A program made the position numbers and the translations under genes. Positions 32,175 through 44,790 of a stretch of DNA of 64,000 nt are shown piece after piece; the first letter of the stretch is position 1; each line of letters begins with the position of its first letter. The DNA lies in the NCBI GenBank assembly GCA_965644295.1, contig CBFFRP010000263.1, positions 1 through 64,000 on the forward strand. Reading direction: 5' to 3'. This stretch comes from Paraphysomonas bandaiensis. Its lineage: Eukaryota; Chrysophyceae. The notes beneath the pieces are model-generated. The model searched no databases and had not been told where the DNA came from. It worked only from the letters and a program-made list of their open reading frames with translations.

Positions 32175-33883
32175 ATGCATTTTCCATGCAATGAGCTGTG
32201 CACTGTTGCAGTGTGTCTCATAGCAGCTGCACGCATCTGTCAGTCGGCATATATACACCCACATCAACCACCCCTCACATACACTCAAAGTCCTCTCAAT
32301 AACATCTCCACAGAGCCAGTTATAACCACTGTTCTGTTGCAACATATCAGAGCTTTCAATGGCAGAGGGGCGGAGGTGTCTATAGGTGTGGTGCCTTTCT
32401 ATCAGCCTCTTGAGCCCTCCGAACAGCATGACTCCATACCTGCATTATCATATATATCGATTTGTTGTGTTTTATGGGATAAACGCCAAGAGAGTAACGC
32501 ACAGCAGTGTCAGTCGGGAACACCGCATGAACAAAACGGAAATATATCAGTCGCTACTTTTTTTTTCGAGGAATTTTATTCTGAACACGTATTTCTTCAT
32601 TCATGGGCACAGATATCTTCTGCTGGGGGGAAAATACAAAACTCTGACGGACATATTGTAATTAACAGCGATCGTTCTGTGGACTCTGGATTTTCTAGTC
32701 CCTATGGGTATCATCGCAATAGCTTTCCACCTTATTTGTTTACAGAATTAGGATATGGACTGGACGCATGCAAAAACATAGACCTTCGTGGTGACTTTGG
32801 CCTCCAGCGTGCCATCACATGGTGTTGCTTTCTCTATGATCTTTCGGGTGAAAAGTGCTTTGCTGTTGCTCTCTGGGCGTTGGATCGCGCATTGCGATTG
32901 GACGCTTTGTGGACACCGCCCCCTGTCCTACCCCCAGTACAGCCTTATCCGTCATCCATTTACCCGTTTGTTTTTTTTCACGTAGAAAAAACTGCGGGGA
33001 CGTTTATCCGAAGGTTAGTTTTCATTCTACGTAGTTCTTTCCTTCCACCAACCGTTTACGATGTGGTAACAGGCTTGTGGCGGAGTCTGCTCAGAGGCAT
33101 CACTTGGAGTTCTTCATTCCATGCCACGGCGGCGTGTTCTGTGTGCAGTTCTCTTTACCTGATGATTCATCTCTTTATCGTTTAGGAATTAATAGAAGCC
33201 GACTGGCTGTTCTTGCCGGCCACTTTTCCTGGGGAATATGGAAAGATTTACCGTCAATCGATAGAGATGGGCTAGGCGATCCAAAATATCCGTCTTGCCT
33301 AGTGATGCACCGGCATCCAGTCTCACGGGTGATATCTTATTATTACAAACGCGTCCTCGATCCTCGTATGTCTCCTTTTGATCGACCCCTAAACGAACTC
33401 ACTGTCGATGAATTGCAGTTCCTGCTTGCTAATGTACGACACCCGTCGAGACTAGAGAATGGTACCGTTGTGGTGTCGGACGATGGGTTATCTGATGCTG
33501 CTTGTCGTGCACTTAGCGATACAAAAGTTACCACTGGTTTTGTGCTTGAACATGACAGTACATTAAATATTCCACCTCGACTACACAGTTCTGCTGCTGA
33601 ACGCGCTGTTGCAAACTCTCAAAAGTGTCTTGCGGGTATTCAAGAAGATATGAATTCTACAGTTCGAATGATAAGCTTTTGGTTTCCGTGGATCAACCTC
33701 AATGAGGAAATCATTTCTATAGAGAATAAAGGTGGCAGGGCGATAGAAACACTTGATACGTTGAGGAGCGAGTTAATAGATGTAATAGTGAAAGAAAATG
33801 GGTGTGATATGCTTCTTTACGATGAAGCAAGACATCAATTTAATAGACAATTGAATGTCATTAACAATATACATAGACTTTAA
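32175..33883 (+). CDS. Carbohydrate-type sulfotransferase (Sulfotransfer_2-like)
   Basis: Exons 32175-33013 and 33073-33883; 1,650 nt, 549 residues. The N-terminus has a hydrophobic stretch (CTVAVCLIAAARIC) that can act as a signal peptide or type II membrane anchor, placing the enzyme in the Golgi lumen. The PAPS-binding 5'-phosphosulfate loop is 'FFHVEKTAGTFIRR', split by the intron. The 3'-phosphate-binding segment is 'LVMHRHPVSRVISYYYKR' (~residue 365). The ~280 residues before the loop look like a stem plus an unrecognised luminal domain. Predicted to transfer sulfate from PAPS to a glycan; the exact acceptor is unknown. Confidence 0.75.
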
Positions 33884-35134
33884 TTTTGTCATGTGAATTA
33901 TATAATTTTCAAGCAGTGATATATTAGTCACTCTGATATCTTCTAGTAACAGAGTAATGTCATTAAATTATATTTTTAATTTTTAACCTGCGTTCTTTAC
34001 GGTGTCGTTTTGAACCTACTACTAAATTTTGCAGGTGTTCGTATTAAAATATGTTGGAATACGTATGTGTCCCTAAGATAAAACTGTAGAATACGTTAAA
34101 TACAATGTCAAAACTGTAATATGTAGTCAAAATTACTATACATAGTTATAACTGTGATGACGTGTCATGACGTTTCATACTGAAGTTAATCAGAGGTTGA
34201 TATGAAAGAAATATAAAGTTATGTTGTTGATGCGTTTTACATGGCAATGCATAATTGCCTATGAAATAATAATCATCTATTTTGTCTAACAACATAACTT
34301 TCCTTTCACGATCTCTACACGTAGAAATGTTTAAGAGTCAATAAAATATAAAGGCAGTTGAGCCGTATTTAATATTTAAAGGTAGTAGAATTGAACAAAA
34401 TTCTCAACTTAGTAGGAATGTCTGAAAGTAGGGACTAATATATTACCGGCGTTAAATAAGATTAGAGCTAGTCTTAGTATTTAATGAAGGATACACTTCG
34501 TATTATTAGAAGATAAATATTGATTATATAAACTTCACATGAAGGATAATGCCTAGTCGTATGATAGCGAGACGTTTGAACAGGGCGTTAGCACCGCACA
34601 CATTTGCGTATCGTATATAGTCTGGTAATTATTCAGCCAATTGATATTTCATTGTATATATATGTGTTGTAATCACGCGTTAAGAGATATACGTGAATCA
34701 ATGAATATCTTAATAGCATTCTCTAAAAAAAGGACAGAGTGCATGAAGTGACCTGCACGAGACGACGACATACAATTTACAATGATATTGATGACCTACT
34801 ACATAACACTTAGTGATTATCAACACACTCTCTATGTAGTAAATGATCCGTCACCTGATAAAATGACAGAGCGACTGATGTAAACTGCCAGATACCAGAT
34901 AATATATGGGTGTTTTACGGCATCAGTACTCTTATCTCATCACACTTCGTACATACGTTGCACTACTTTTGAACAGAAAGAGCTATTCTACTAACGGTTG
35001 CGTGTATAGAATTGAAATAACGACATAAGATATATATTGTGCAACTTAAAATACTAACTTTTGCCATGATATTGATGGCTAGCTATAAACAGCAAAACGC
35101 CAATAATTATACTTGCTAAAGAACAATACAGATA
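33884..35134. other. Convergent intergenic region, no gene
   Basis: 1.25 kb of AT-rich DNA between the 3' ends of the sulfotransferase and ANTH genes. Nothing recognised. Confidence 0.4.
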
Positions 35135-36393
35135 CTATTCATCGCTGCAAACTTCGGCTTCGCTATCTTGCAGTTGTCGAATTCGGCGTTCCAGCTTCTC
35201 CTGATCGACCTTCATCTCCTCGCTCGGCAACTTAAGGCGGTATTGATTACACACTTTTCTACTAGTGGCAATGTGACTTTCCACTTGTTTCAGAGTGTCC
35301 CGGTAAAAGCTAAGAAGTTGAAGCTCATCGTCGCTGATAGCATCCTTCTCCAGCAACTCCTGTACTCTCGCGGATAGCAGCGTCCAGAGGTCTCTGTTTT
35401 ATCAAATGTAACTTAAGACAAGCCATACAATGTCGCATTCGCACACACACTCACATCATATCCAACGCCATCAGTTGAGTTAGCGATGCAGTTAAAGGGG
35501 TCGCCGCTCTTCTGGAGGGAATAGGAACACTCAGCCTTCACAAAATAAAATATCAATCTAGGAATAAAATATCAATCAAGAGCACCTACCCCATAGACAC
35601 GCACTGCTGCGCTCTCTTGACAACTGCAAAATTTCCACCGTCGCCCTCAAACTCCTCCAACTCAATAAACCTACCACTGAAGAAACGCGCCCGATGGAGC
35701 ACATAGGCAGCATAGGAAAGCACAAGTCCCCTTGCACTCTGGTCCTCCACGGCAGCAATTAGTGAGGTATCAAAGTATCTGTGACCAGGGTGTTTGGGGA
35801 CTCTCTCCCTTGCTAGGCCACGAATAGCACCAGCGAATAGACGGCAGGCTCGGGCTGTTGACTCCCGAGACACAGCCTGTAGAATATACAGGGCCTTTAC
35901 CACAGTCCTCCAGTCCGGTTCACACATCTTCATCCATAGCTTGTGTGTGGTCATATGGTATGGGTCGTCCTCCGGAAACTGAAGCACACGATTACATAAT
36001 TTCACATCAGTAACTATAAAAGCACCCACCCGACTTCGCTTGAAGGCTGGAATTGAGTGTTTAATCAACTCCTGTAAAAGAACAGGAGAAACTCGCGAAT
36101 CATCAGGCCAAGTAGCCTTCAGTAGGAGCGCCTCAAAAGCTGAGGATTTCATTACCTAAACATGAATTACACTGACTCATATCAAACATCACACATACTT
36201 TCGCTTTACGGAACAATGTCCTATATATCGACTGTCCTTGCTTCGCCAGTGAGTCTATCTTCTCCACTACTGATCCTGTATCCGCATGTTTCCTTCTCGA
36301 ACGCATAGTCACCACTTCAGGAGGGTGAGGCCTCCGTCTAGAGGGTCCTCTGCGGCCATTCGAGTCATACGACTCTCTTTCTACTGGTAACAT
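35135..36393 (-). CDS. ANTH-domain (CALM/AP180-like) endocytic adaptor
   Basis: Four or more exons: the first ends at the AAA-GCG-AAA before a 43-nt intron, the second is about 36157-35594, then a short exon near 35541-35462, and a last exon of about 35397-35135. 'LLLKATWPDDS' starts the ANTH/ENTH-like helical domain. 'WRTVVKALYILQAVSRES' and 'GLVLSYAAYVLHRARFF' match the 'WIVVFKALITLHHLMREG' and 'FVRxYAxYLDERL' blocks of ANTH domains. The C-terminus is a coiled coil ('EEMKVDQEKLERRIRQL'). ANTH proteins bind phosphoinositides and clathrin at the membrane. The start ATG at 36393 is the first Met in frame; an upstream exon ending near 36444 may add residues. Confidence 0.65.
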
Positions 36394-36662
36394 AGAGCGA
36401 GGTATGCCCAGATCACCCCTCTTGTGTTTGGGGGAGGAGTATACGCTGCTGATGCCTCCTAATAGCAGATAGTCATATATACGCACAGATACACACAGCT
36501 ATACATATATATACATATGAGAGCGCTGTGTATGTAACTGACCTCTTCTTCCATATGCGCAGACAAAGAGAGCAAAGAGAATAAATGAGTAGATGGATAG
36601 AGACATCAGACGAGATACTGTGTGAATAAGTTAAACAAGACATTGCAAACAACCCTCAATAC

Positions 36663-36757
36663 ACATACATACATATATACATACATACATACATACATAC
36701 ATTCATACATACATACATACATACATACATACATACATACATACATTCATACATACA

Positions 36758-36791
<34 letters not shown>

Positions 36792-37609
36792 CATACATAC
36801 ATATATACATACATACATACATACATACATACATACATACATACATACATACATACATACATACATACATACATACATACATACATACATACATACATAC
36901 ATACATACATACATACATACATACATACATACATACATACATACATACATACATACATACATACATACATACATACATACATACATACATACATACATGT
37001 ACATACATACATACATACATACATACATACATACATACATACATACATACATACATACATACATACATACATACATACATACATACATACATACATACAT
37101 ACATACATACATACATACATACATACATACATACATACATACATACATACATACATACATACATACATACATACATACATACATACATACATACATACAT
37201 ACATACATACATACATACATACATACATACATACATACATACATACATACATACATACATACATACATACATACATACATACATACATACATACATACAT
37301 ACATACATACATACATACATACATACATACATACATACATACATACATACATACATACATACATACATACATACATACATACATACATACATACATACAT
37401 ACATACATACATACATGCATACATACATACATACATACATACATACATACATACATACATACATACATACATACATACATACATACATACATACATACAT
37501 ACATACATACATACATACATACATACATACATACATACATACATACATACATACATACATACATGCATACATACATACATACATACATACATACATACAT
37601 ACATACATA
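36663..37609 (+). repeat. ATAC microsatellite of about 945 bp
   Basis: More than 230 tetranucleotide units with rare point changes (ATTC, TATATAC, ATGTAC and ATGCAT variants). It lies between the minus-strand ANTH gene and a possible plus-strand exon. All six frames are open, giving spurious frames of over 300 codons. Confidence 0.98.
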
Positions 37610-37694
37610 ACCTCCTCATTCCTATGTTTTACTTCGTGCAGGAGTTCAATAATGTCGATATATCTCATATTGCAAGATCAAGAGATGGCTCAAC

Positions 37695-37954
37695 AATAGC
37701 TGATAGCTTCGATCTCTGAGAAGGGAGAGGAGCAGAGCCTCATATTAACTCTGAGGGCTCTAAACCCGACATGGTGTGGCAGGAGCAGGCAGTCGACAAT
37801 ACTAGGAGTCTGGGAGGGCTCCGAAACGGATATGCAACCCTATGTGAGGACCCTCACTCGGGATGAGATTCAGTCCAGAGAGGCTAACTTTGAAAAGGAA
37901 ATGTGGGAACCCGATGAGGATTATCGGCTATGTTCTAGTTGTCATGGTAACTGA
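37695..37954 (+). CDS. Possible terminal exon of an unknown gene
   Basis: After an AG in 'aacaatag' there is an open frame of about 85 codons ending in TGA at 37954, with a non-random protein-like composition ('LILTLRALNPTWCGRSR', 'EDYRLCSSC'). No family is recognised and no clear upstream exon is seen, since the ATAC array begins just to the left. An alternative start is the exon 37654 onward ending at 37719. Could be an orphan 3' exon or chance. Confidence 0.25.
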
Positions 37955-38373
37955 GTACTATCAGTAGCAATACTATGCGTAATATATTCTAATAACATGT
38001 CTACTGTGTAATTCTTTTGGTTAATTCACCACACTAGGTACATTTTTTTAAATGACCAGCAAATCGTAGATACCAAACAAATTGCGAGTTATATTCACCC
38101 GTAGAATAGAATATTTATCTTTGCTCTTTGGTATTTTACCACTGCTTGCTTGCAAATGACTCTCGTTGTAGCGTTCTAATCACTGTTGACACTTCTACAA
38201 ATGAACTCCACTAGCTAGTCGCGTTTAGTATCTATGGCTCAGTAAAGCAATAATGCTACAATACAACATAACCATCACTAAATTACAGTTGCTTACTCCA
38301 ACTACACAAAAACTGTGGTACGCACGTGCTTTGTTGGCTAAATGAGAATAATCGAGACATTTATTCGTTCAAT
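37955..38373. other. Intergenic, no gene
   Basis: AT-rich 3' flank of the UBE2G gene; nothing recognised. Confidence 0.35.
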
Positions 38374-39211
38374 TTACATTTCATCTTGAGAGCGACGGAC
38401 AGTCTCGCGCACGCGTCGTTTGAATTCTTTCCTATCATTTCGCCACATCACCTATCAAACACATCCATTAAGGAGAATAGATACCAACAGTAATGCATGT
38501 AGTACCGCAGCATCAATATTGGCAGGGGATTCGTCGTTGGGATCAGACAGCATAGAAACAACAGATACTATTATAGCCTCAACACTAAGTATCGGCCGCC
38601 ACCTCTCCTCGGCAGTTTCCTAAAAATCCGTATTATTAAAACCATCAGAGACATGCTCCATACACCTACCAGCTCATTGAACTTATCCTCCCCAGGTGGG
38701 TGTAGTATGGATATGCACACTTTGCCGTCATCATACACTGATCACATTTATTATACAGTAGAGTAAGAAACACAAACATGAAGTACCGTTTGGATGCCAC
38801 ATTTGTGTTATGAAAGTCATCACAGGAGGGGAATTTGGAAAATCTTGCGGAAACTCTAATTTCGCCGAGAAAAAACCACCTTCATATGGAGTGTCACTAG
38901 GACCGATAATCATCAGCTTCCAGTTGAAGATGTTGTCGTCGTCTCCGAGGCCAACAGAGACACCTTCAGGGGGGTTTCTGGACAACTCTACAGATATATC
39001 AAGACATACGTTAAGACATATATATAACACCACTATATATATACATATACAACAAAAATAGTAATAGAATAGTCATATTAACAGTATAGTTATCATCACA
39101 GCACATATATAACTGTATGTATGTATATGTATGTATATGTATATGTATGCTGCTGTTAATTATATTACCGAGAAGCTGACGCCTCAGAAGCTCTGTTGCA
39201 TAACTGCTCAT
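38374..39211 (-). CDS. UBE2G: Ubiquitin-conjugating enzyme E2, UBE2G/Ubc7 type
   Basis: Exons 39211-39169, 38987-38787, 38737-38670, 38619-38506 and 38451-38374; 504 nt, 167 residues. It starts '[15 protein letters not shown]'. The UBC core has '[17 protein letters not shown]', 'MWHPN', the active-site Cys in '[16 protein letters not shown]' and the ~13-residue acidic-loop insertion after it that marks the UBE2G/UBE2R class. '[10 protein letters not shown]' and a basic C-terminus follow. Ubc7-type E2s work with membrane RING ligases in ER-associated degradation. Intron 1 (181 nt) is longer than the others and contains GTAT repeats. Length and all key residues are normal. Confidence 0.93.
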
Positions 39212-39851
39212 GTTTCTACCACAACCTGAATTGTTTGATCCAAGTATGAGCTGCTGTGAGAGTGGTTTGTAGAAGTACGATATATGTTAAGAGTGTGACA
39301 GTGAACACACACGTATGGAACATGCTGCTGTATGGATGTATGCAGCACGCTACACTGACACACTCTCCTCCTCTCCTATACAAAAATTCCAATAGTGGAG
39401 ATTTTCAACATACCAAACCTCTAAATATTCGAAATTCGGTTTCGAGTGCTGACAAAACCCCACATCAGAGCATAAAACTTCAAAAGTAGAGATTTTAAAC
39501 ATACCAAACCCCTTACACCTCATAATATCCCTGTTTTTGACATACATAATCTTTGATAAAACTCTTCTCTATGGAATTTACTGTATGTACAGCAGTAGCT
39601 CATTCTTAACGCAGCTTGCAATATACTACACAGCAGTACAGTGCAGCATATGGATATGTACAGCAGTACAGTATGTAATTACAGTAGTATATACTCTGCA
39701 CTCTATACAGTTATATATGTAGCATCTCACATATTAAACAGCCCATATATATACAGTCAATTAACAATCTAATTACTCAATACATTCACTTCGAACTACA
39801 CACCCACCATCCCCCCCTCCTCCTCCCTCATAACTCCATCCAGTAATCCAA
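39212..39851. other. Divergent intergenic region, no gene
   Basis: 640 bp between the UBE2G start and the CDC50 start. It contains two imperfect direct copies of 'agattttcaacataccaaacc' at about 39398 and 39488. No gene recognised. Confidence 0.4.
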
Positions 39852-41358
39852 ATGACTGATAAATCACGTCGTCCAGACGGTATGTACTTTACATACGTAT
39901 AGCCCCTAATTATCTCATATAATAACTCAGATACGCCATTTAAACAGCAGAGAATGGCCGCATGGCAGCCGATACTCACTCCTATTAAAGTTATATTAAT
40001 TTTTTTAACAATTGGTGTGATTTTTGTGCCAGTGGGCGTTACACTTTTGGATGCATCGAAAGAGGTGCGCATAACTGTCTGTTAATACACACAAACAGAT
40101 ACGATAGACGTCAAATGAGAATATGTGTGTAGTGATTGATAGGAGCAGATAGTGTCGATTATATATATATGATCTCTCATGTATAGTATTAACGACTTAT
40201 TTCACTGATGTTTGTATAGATTTATGAGAAGACAGTAGTGTATGATGGAGATGATACTGACATTGATGGGTGTAAGATTAGAGACACGAATGAGGGAAAG
40301 CAGTGTTCGGTATGTTGCTCCTATAATATGACGATTCGTACAATAATGCTGTGAGTAGGTTACGTTCAATATTGGTGAAGATGTCGAAGGTCCCGTCTAT
40401 GTTTATTATGAATTGGAAAACTTTTATCAGAATCACCGCCGATATGTAAAAAGTAGGAGTTCTCTTCAGCTCGAAGGCGAGGTAAGTGTATCATCCTGAT
40501 GATTTAACACTTATGTAATGAATATTTGTTTCATCAGAATTTGGATAAAAATGATGTGAGCGCTGATTGTGATCCACTGTACAAGAACCACTCACTACTT
40601 CTCAACCCTTGCGGCCTAATTGCCAATTCCCTTTTCAACGGTAAAATGTTTGCACATTTTTATAGCTTTATTTTTAAGTGTGGACTCTGTAGATGTAATA
40701 CGTCTCGACAACTCAAGCGGTTACTCCATGGACGAGAAGGGAATCTCCTGGTTATCGGACAGGAAAGTAAAGTTTAATAACGTGGAAGGCTTCAAAAAGG
40801 TGCAGCATGCGAATGCATCTTCATCGTGCGTGGAGGTAATGGGAAGCGAAAAATATTCTGGTACGTACGTAGTATTGCTGGTGGTGATGCGCATGATTGG
40901 TTCTGGTAATGGCAGATTGCAAGGTGTATGTGGATTCAGATGGTGTGACATGGTATTACTGGTATCCCGATGACGACAAGGTCCAGTACCTGCACGAATC
41001 TTACCCTATGGTTGTGAGTCCTATTGAAGGAGTGGAGAATGAACATTTCATTGTGTGGATGCGCACAGCTGGGCTCCCGACATTTAGAAAACTTTACGGA
41101 AAAATCGATGATGACCTCAACAAAGGCGATGTTCTCACTTTTCATCTCGATCTTAACTTCGAAGTGAACAGTTTTGACGGCTCGAAAGCTATAGTCATAA
41201 GTAATCTTGGAGAGTTTGGTGGGAAAAACTCCTTCCTCGGAATATCGTATATCGTTGTGGGCAGCGTCAGCCTTCTCTTAGGGGTTCTCTTTGCCTTAAA
41301 GCAGGCGATCTCACCCAGACAGCTTGGTGACACCAGATACTTAGGATGGAATACGTAA
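39852..41358 (+). CDS. CDC50: CDC50/LEM3 family subunit of P4-ATPase flippases
   Basis: Seven exons: 39852-39879, 39931-40064, 40220-40309, 40359-40481, 40538-40640, 40666-40860 and 40916-41358; 1,116 nt, 371 residues. 'DTPFKQQRMAAWQPILTP' is the family N-terminus, followed by membrane helix 1 (VILIFLTIGVIFVPVG). The luminal domain has 'YYELENFYQNHRRYVKSR' and 'NPCGLIANSLFN'. Helix 2 is 'GISYIVVGSVSLLLGVLFAL', followed by a short cytosolic tail. CDC50 proteins are needed for ER exit and activity of phospholipid flippases. Two introns are only about 25-55 nt. The disulfide cysteines expected in the luminal domain are present. Confidence 0.93.
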
Positions 41359-41984
41359 TATATTTGATAATTCAAGGCATAATTGGTTGGTGAGTTTGTC
41401 GTCATATAACATGACACTACCATCCAATACGACCGTTGTGTAGCTGAATATGTAGCTTTGTTTTACCCTACAAGAAGTACATGGTGTCAGTTTCGCTGTC
41501 GTGGTGTTCCTAAAATTTTCATTTATGGCTAATGCGTATATTGGTAGCACATGTAATATTATATTAAAAGAGAATATTGATTGATGAGTGTTGTAAAATA
41601 CGTTTGTACTATTGTTTGACGACAACCTTCCTGATGTTGACTGAGATCAACACTTAGAACGCTATTGTAGTTCACGGTAAGCTAAATTATAGAGCGATTT
41701 ATTAGCGTTTATTCTCAATTAATTATATGTTACACTCATGTGGACTATGATACATGCACTATAATCAACGGTAGCAACAGATGGTTGTGGGTTGTCTATT
41801 ATGGTCAGTGCTGAGTTCTGCAATATGATATGATATATATTGTGCAATTGAAGTGAGTTAATAGTGTGCAATGTGCAATAGGTGAAGTCAGCGCATAGGT
41901 GTAACTTTGTAATTATAGGTACAAAGAAATTAAATTCAATTACTGATGTGTGACTATACAAGATATAGAACCGACTGATGAACA
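41359..41984. other. Intergenic, no gene
   Basis: 3' flank of CDC50; nothing recognised on either strand. Confidence 0.35.
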
Positions 41985-42620
41985 TATGACAAACAGATGT
42001 TGCTGAGAACAGATGTTTAATCAGATGTTACACGAAAATGTAGTGAAGTGCTCAGAATAATAACTATAATTTCTTACTTGAAAGTGCATTGTGTTCAACA
42101 TAACAAGATTAAGGTTTAAATGTAGAGCAAAGTTAACTTCAGTGAAATGTCCAATTCTAACAGTCAGGGCTGCGTATCAATTAATTGTCAATTGAAATTG
42201 CATATATTGAAATAGAATATGGTAGTATACATCTGTATTATGTATGCTCAATATATAAATATCATTAATATTCTGTAGTTTACATCACTATATCCGTCAA
42301 CTCAACGGTCATGACAGCCCAATCAATAGCATGCCATTCGCCTGTATCTCATGAATCTACGATGGCCAATGCATGGACAGCAGTAGTGAATGTTTGTTTA
42401 TTAGCAATAGCCGTGTAAGAGTCAGAACTAATGTAGCAAAACAATTTAACTAACTAGTGCTTAACTCTGAATGCTATTATTTGGCGCTACGAAAGCTGCT
42501 TCTGCGTCAAGCACCAAGGTGCAACCACTTTCGCTCTCTGTCTTTAAGGTGAACTAGCCCGGGTGCTTGACTTCAGTAGGCAGCCCAATACCCCGAATGC
42601 CATACTAGCAGCAGTTAGTT
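41985..42620 (-). repeat. Dispersed repeat, copy 2
   Basis: Shares a series of blocks with 47470-48000 in the same orientation: 'cagatgttaca', 'gtgaagtg', 'aaggttta', 'gtagagc' and 'ttattagcaatag', then the 'gcaccaaggtgc' and 'gcttgacttcag' parts of the tail seen at 18.6 kb. Divergence is considerable, so it is an old copy. Confidence 0.6.
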
Positions 42621-43666
42621 CACAGAGTGCATATTAATGGTTAGGGTGGCTGAAGAAAATGCAAAAACCCATATTTTTATGCAGATTTATGTCTTTAGGG
42701 CCTGACTGTACCTCCTGCTGCAGCAACAATACACAGGTGCATGGCTGTGCATATACGCATATACTCTGCACAACCGAAGTAAAAACTATCTAGCTAACTA
42801 ACAGGTAACAGGGTATATCACACGCAACAATATAAGATAATAGTGAATAAATAATAAATTAGTGTTCTTAAAAAGTGTTGTTCTATTGTATTTGTACTTG
42901 CAGCACAACATCATGCTTTTCACTTTTGAATAACCGGAAATAGTTTCAATCTATTTGATGAATTTGTATAGTCTTGAAGGATTGTAACTATTGTAGACTA
43001 TCAATGTAACGTTTTTGGCCTGTTTAGCTGTATAGGGCTTTAAATGGTCAATAATGGGTCATTAATGGAATTGCCATTATATTTGCCGGGACCTATTTCA
43101 CTCATTGTCATTGTAATTACCGGGAACTGGGCACCTATTAATGGTTACATGGTTACCAGGGCCTGGGGTAGTGCACTTGTGCACTTGGAATCTCAGAAGG
43201 AATCATACTTCTATGATTCATAATCTGATTCTGCTCCAACCAATGTCATACTGCAAGTCTGGAAGCAGCAAGTAATATACCAATAGCATGTATGATACAT
43301 AGCAGTTAATATAAGCACCTCTTTTGAGTAATTTTACGTAGTATCTCTCGGAAATTTGAGTGATGCATACATAGGGTAATATTTCAATGGCTATCTATTA
43401 TGTATTTCCACTCACTAATCTCACTATGGCAATTATTAACAAGACACTCCCTAGTTGCGATAATTATTATTACAGAGGAAAATGTGCATATCCCGTAATG
43501 ATTTCCCATACGCCATACTTACTATTATACAGTTATAATTGCATTCTTCAATTCTAATGCTTCTCTTCCATGTCAAACTATAATCTATACTCTCAACAAC
43601 GTGATATGAAGAGCTCGTTATAGCATTTACCCTGAATACGATATTAAAGGCCCGTACAGCATAACA
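42621..43666. other. Intergenic with repeat fragment
   Basis: About 1 kb without a gene. 43058-43170 contains a diverged copy of the hairpin element at 43667-43740, sharing 'ccgggaactgggcacc' and 'ggttaccaggg'. Confidence 0.4.
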
Positions 43667-43740
43667 GGGCCTGGTAACCATTGATGGTAATGCCATTATA
43701 ATTTCCGGGAACTGGGCACCCATAAATGGTTACCAGGCCC
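43667..43740. repeat. Short hairpin element with perfect 16-bp arms
   Basis: gggcctggtaaccatt at 43667-43682 is the exact reverse complement of 43725-43740, with a 42-nt loop. A diverged copy is at 43058-43170. It resembles a tiny foldback or MITE. Confidence 0.7.
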
Positions 43741-44227
43741 TACCGCATTACCGATGAAGGGGAAAGTCGTGTTATATCAGGAGGCTAGAGAAGAGCAAAC
43801 GCAACAGGTAGACACGCATGAGTTTGAGTCCTACCCACAATAGTATCACCCTCATCTTCAACAGATGCATACAGAGAATATGCAAACACTCCTCGAGCAT
43901 ATGTAGGGAGAGGTGCTGCGTTAAGAGGAGGCGAGAGAGGAGAACATGAAAGCGGCAAGCAATCATACTGTGTTCATGCAATCAACCGACAGGCATACAA
44001 TCTATTGAGCTGACGGTTACTCGTATGTGTATAGATAAGCCTGCGTCTGCTGACAGATAAGGGGATGGTGATGCCGGATATTCCCCCTCTTATATCCTGA
44101 AGATGAGGTATAACATGACTGCACCCTCACATCAGTTGAAATGCATATCCAGATAGATATTTAATATACATATATACACATATGAGATGCCTCTGTATGT
44201 ATGATATGATCAGCCGCCCAGTTCACT
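43741..44227. other. Intergenic, no gene
   Basis: Nothing recognised. Confidence 0.3.
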
Positions 44228-44790
44228 CACAGGCTGTGCCAGTCGATGAACTGGTTGTGCCAGTCGATGAACTGGTTGTTTTTTTGTGACGGGTTGTGTG
44301 GGCGGCCAGTCGATGAACTGGTTGTGCCAGTCGATGAACTGGTTGTTTTTTTGTGACGGGTTGTGGGGGCGACCAGTCGATGAACTGGTTGTGCCAGTCG
44401 ATGAACTGGTTGTGCCAGTCGATGAACTGGTTGTTTTTTTGTGACGGGTTGTGGGGGCGACCAGTCGATGAACTGGTTGTGCCAGTCGATGAACTGGTTG
44501 TTTTTTTGTGACGGGTTGTGGGGGCGACCAGTCGATGAACTGGTTGTGCCAGTCGATGAACTGGTTGTGCCAGTCGATGAACTGGTTGTTTTTTTGTGAC
44601 GGGTTGTGAGGGCGACCAGTCGATGAACTGGTTGTGCCAGTCGATGAACTGGTTGTGCCAGTCGATGAACTGGTTGTTTTTTTGTGACGGGTTGTGGGGG
44701 CGACCAGTCGATGAAGTGGTTGTGCCAGTCGATGAACTGGTTGTTTTTTTGTGACGGGTTGTGGGGGCGACCAGTCGATGAAGTGGTTCA
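44228..44790. repeat. Minisatellite with higher-order structure and palindromic box
   Basis: A 21-bp unit, gtgccagtcgatgaactggt plus t, occurs in groups of two or three. The groups are separated by a 28-bp spacer containing gtttttttgtgacgggttgt and a G-run; about seven spacers are visible. Each unit centres on CCAGT-n6-ACTGG, an imperfect palindrome. Unit copies are nearly identical, indicating recent expansion. It yields a 192-codon minus-strand frame that is only the translated repeat. Confidence 0.95.

Noticed and set aside
32163-32661. Alternative frames inside the sulfotransferase first exon
   Set aside because: They lack domains; the 32175 frame continues in phase through the splice into the PAPS-binding region.
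36656-37719. Frames of 290-365 codons coding YIHT or MYVC repeats
   Set aside because: They are the ATAC microsatellite read in different frames and strands; any uninterrupted 4-bp repeat without a stop triplet is open everywhere. The same applies to 26613-27035 and 61033-61452.
44228-44790. Possible CRISPR-like array
   Set aside because: Spacers are identical between units and the locus is in a eukaryotic intergenic region; it is a higher-order minisatellite.
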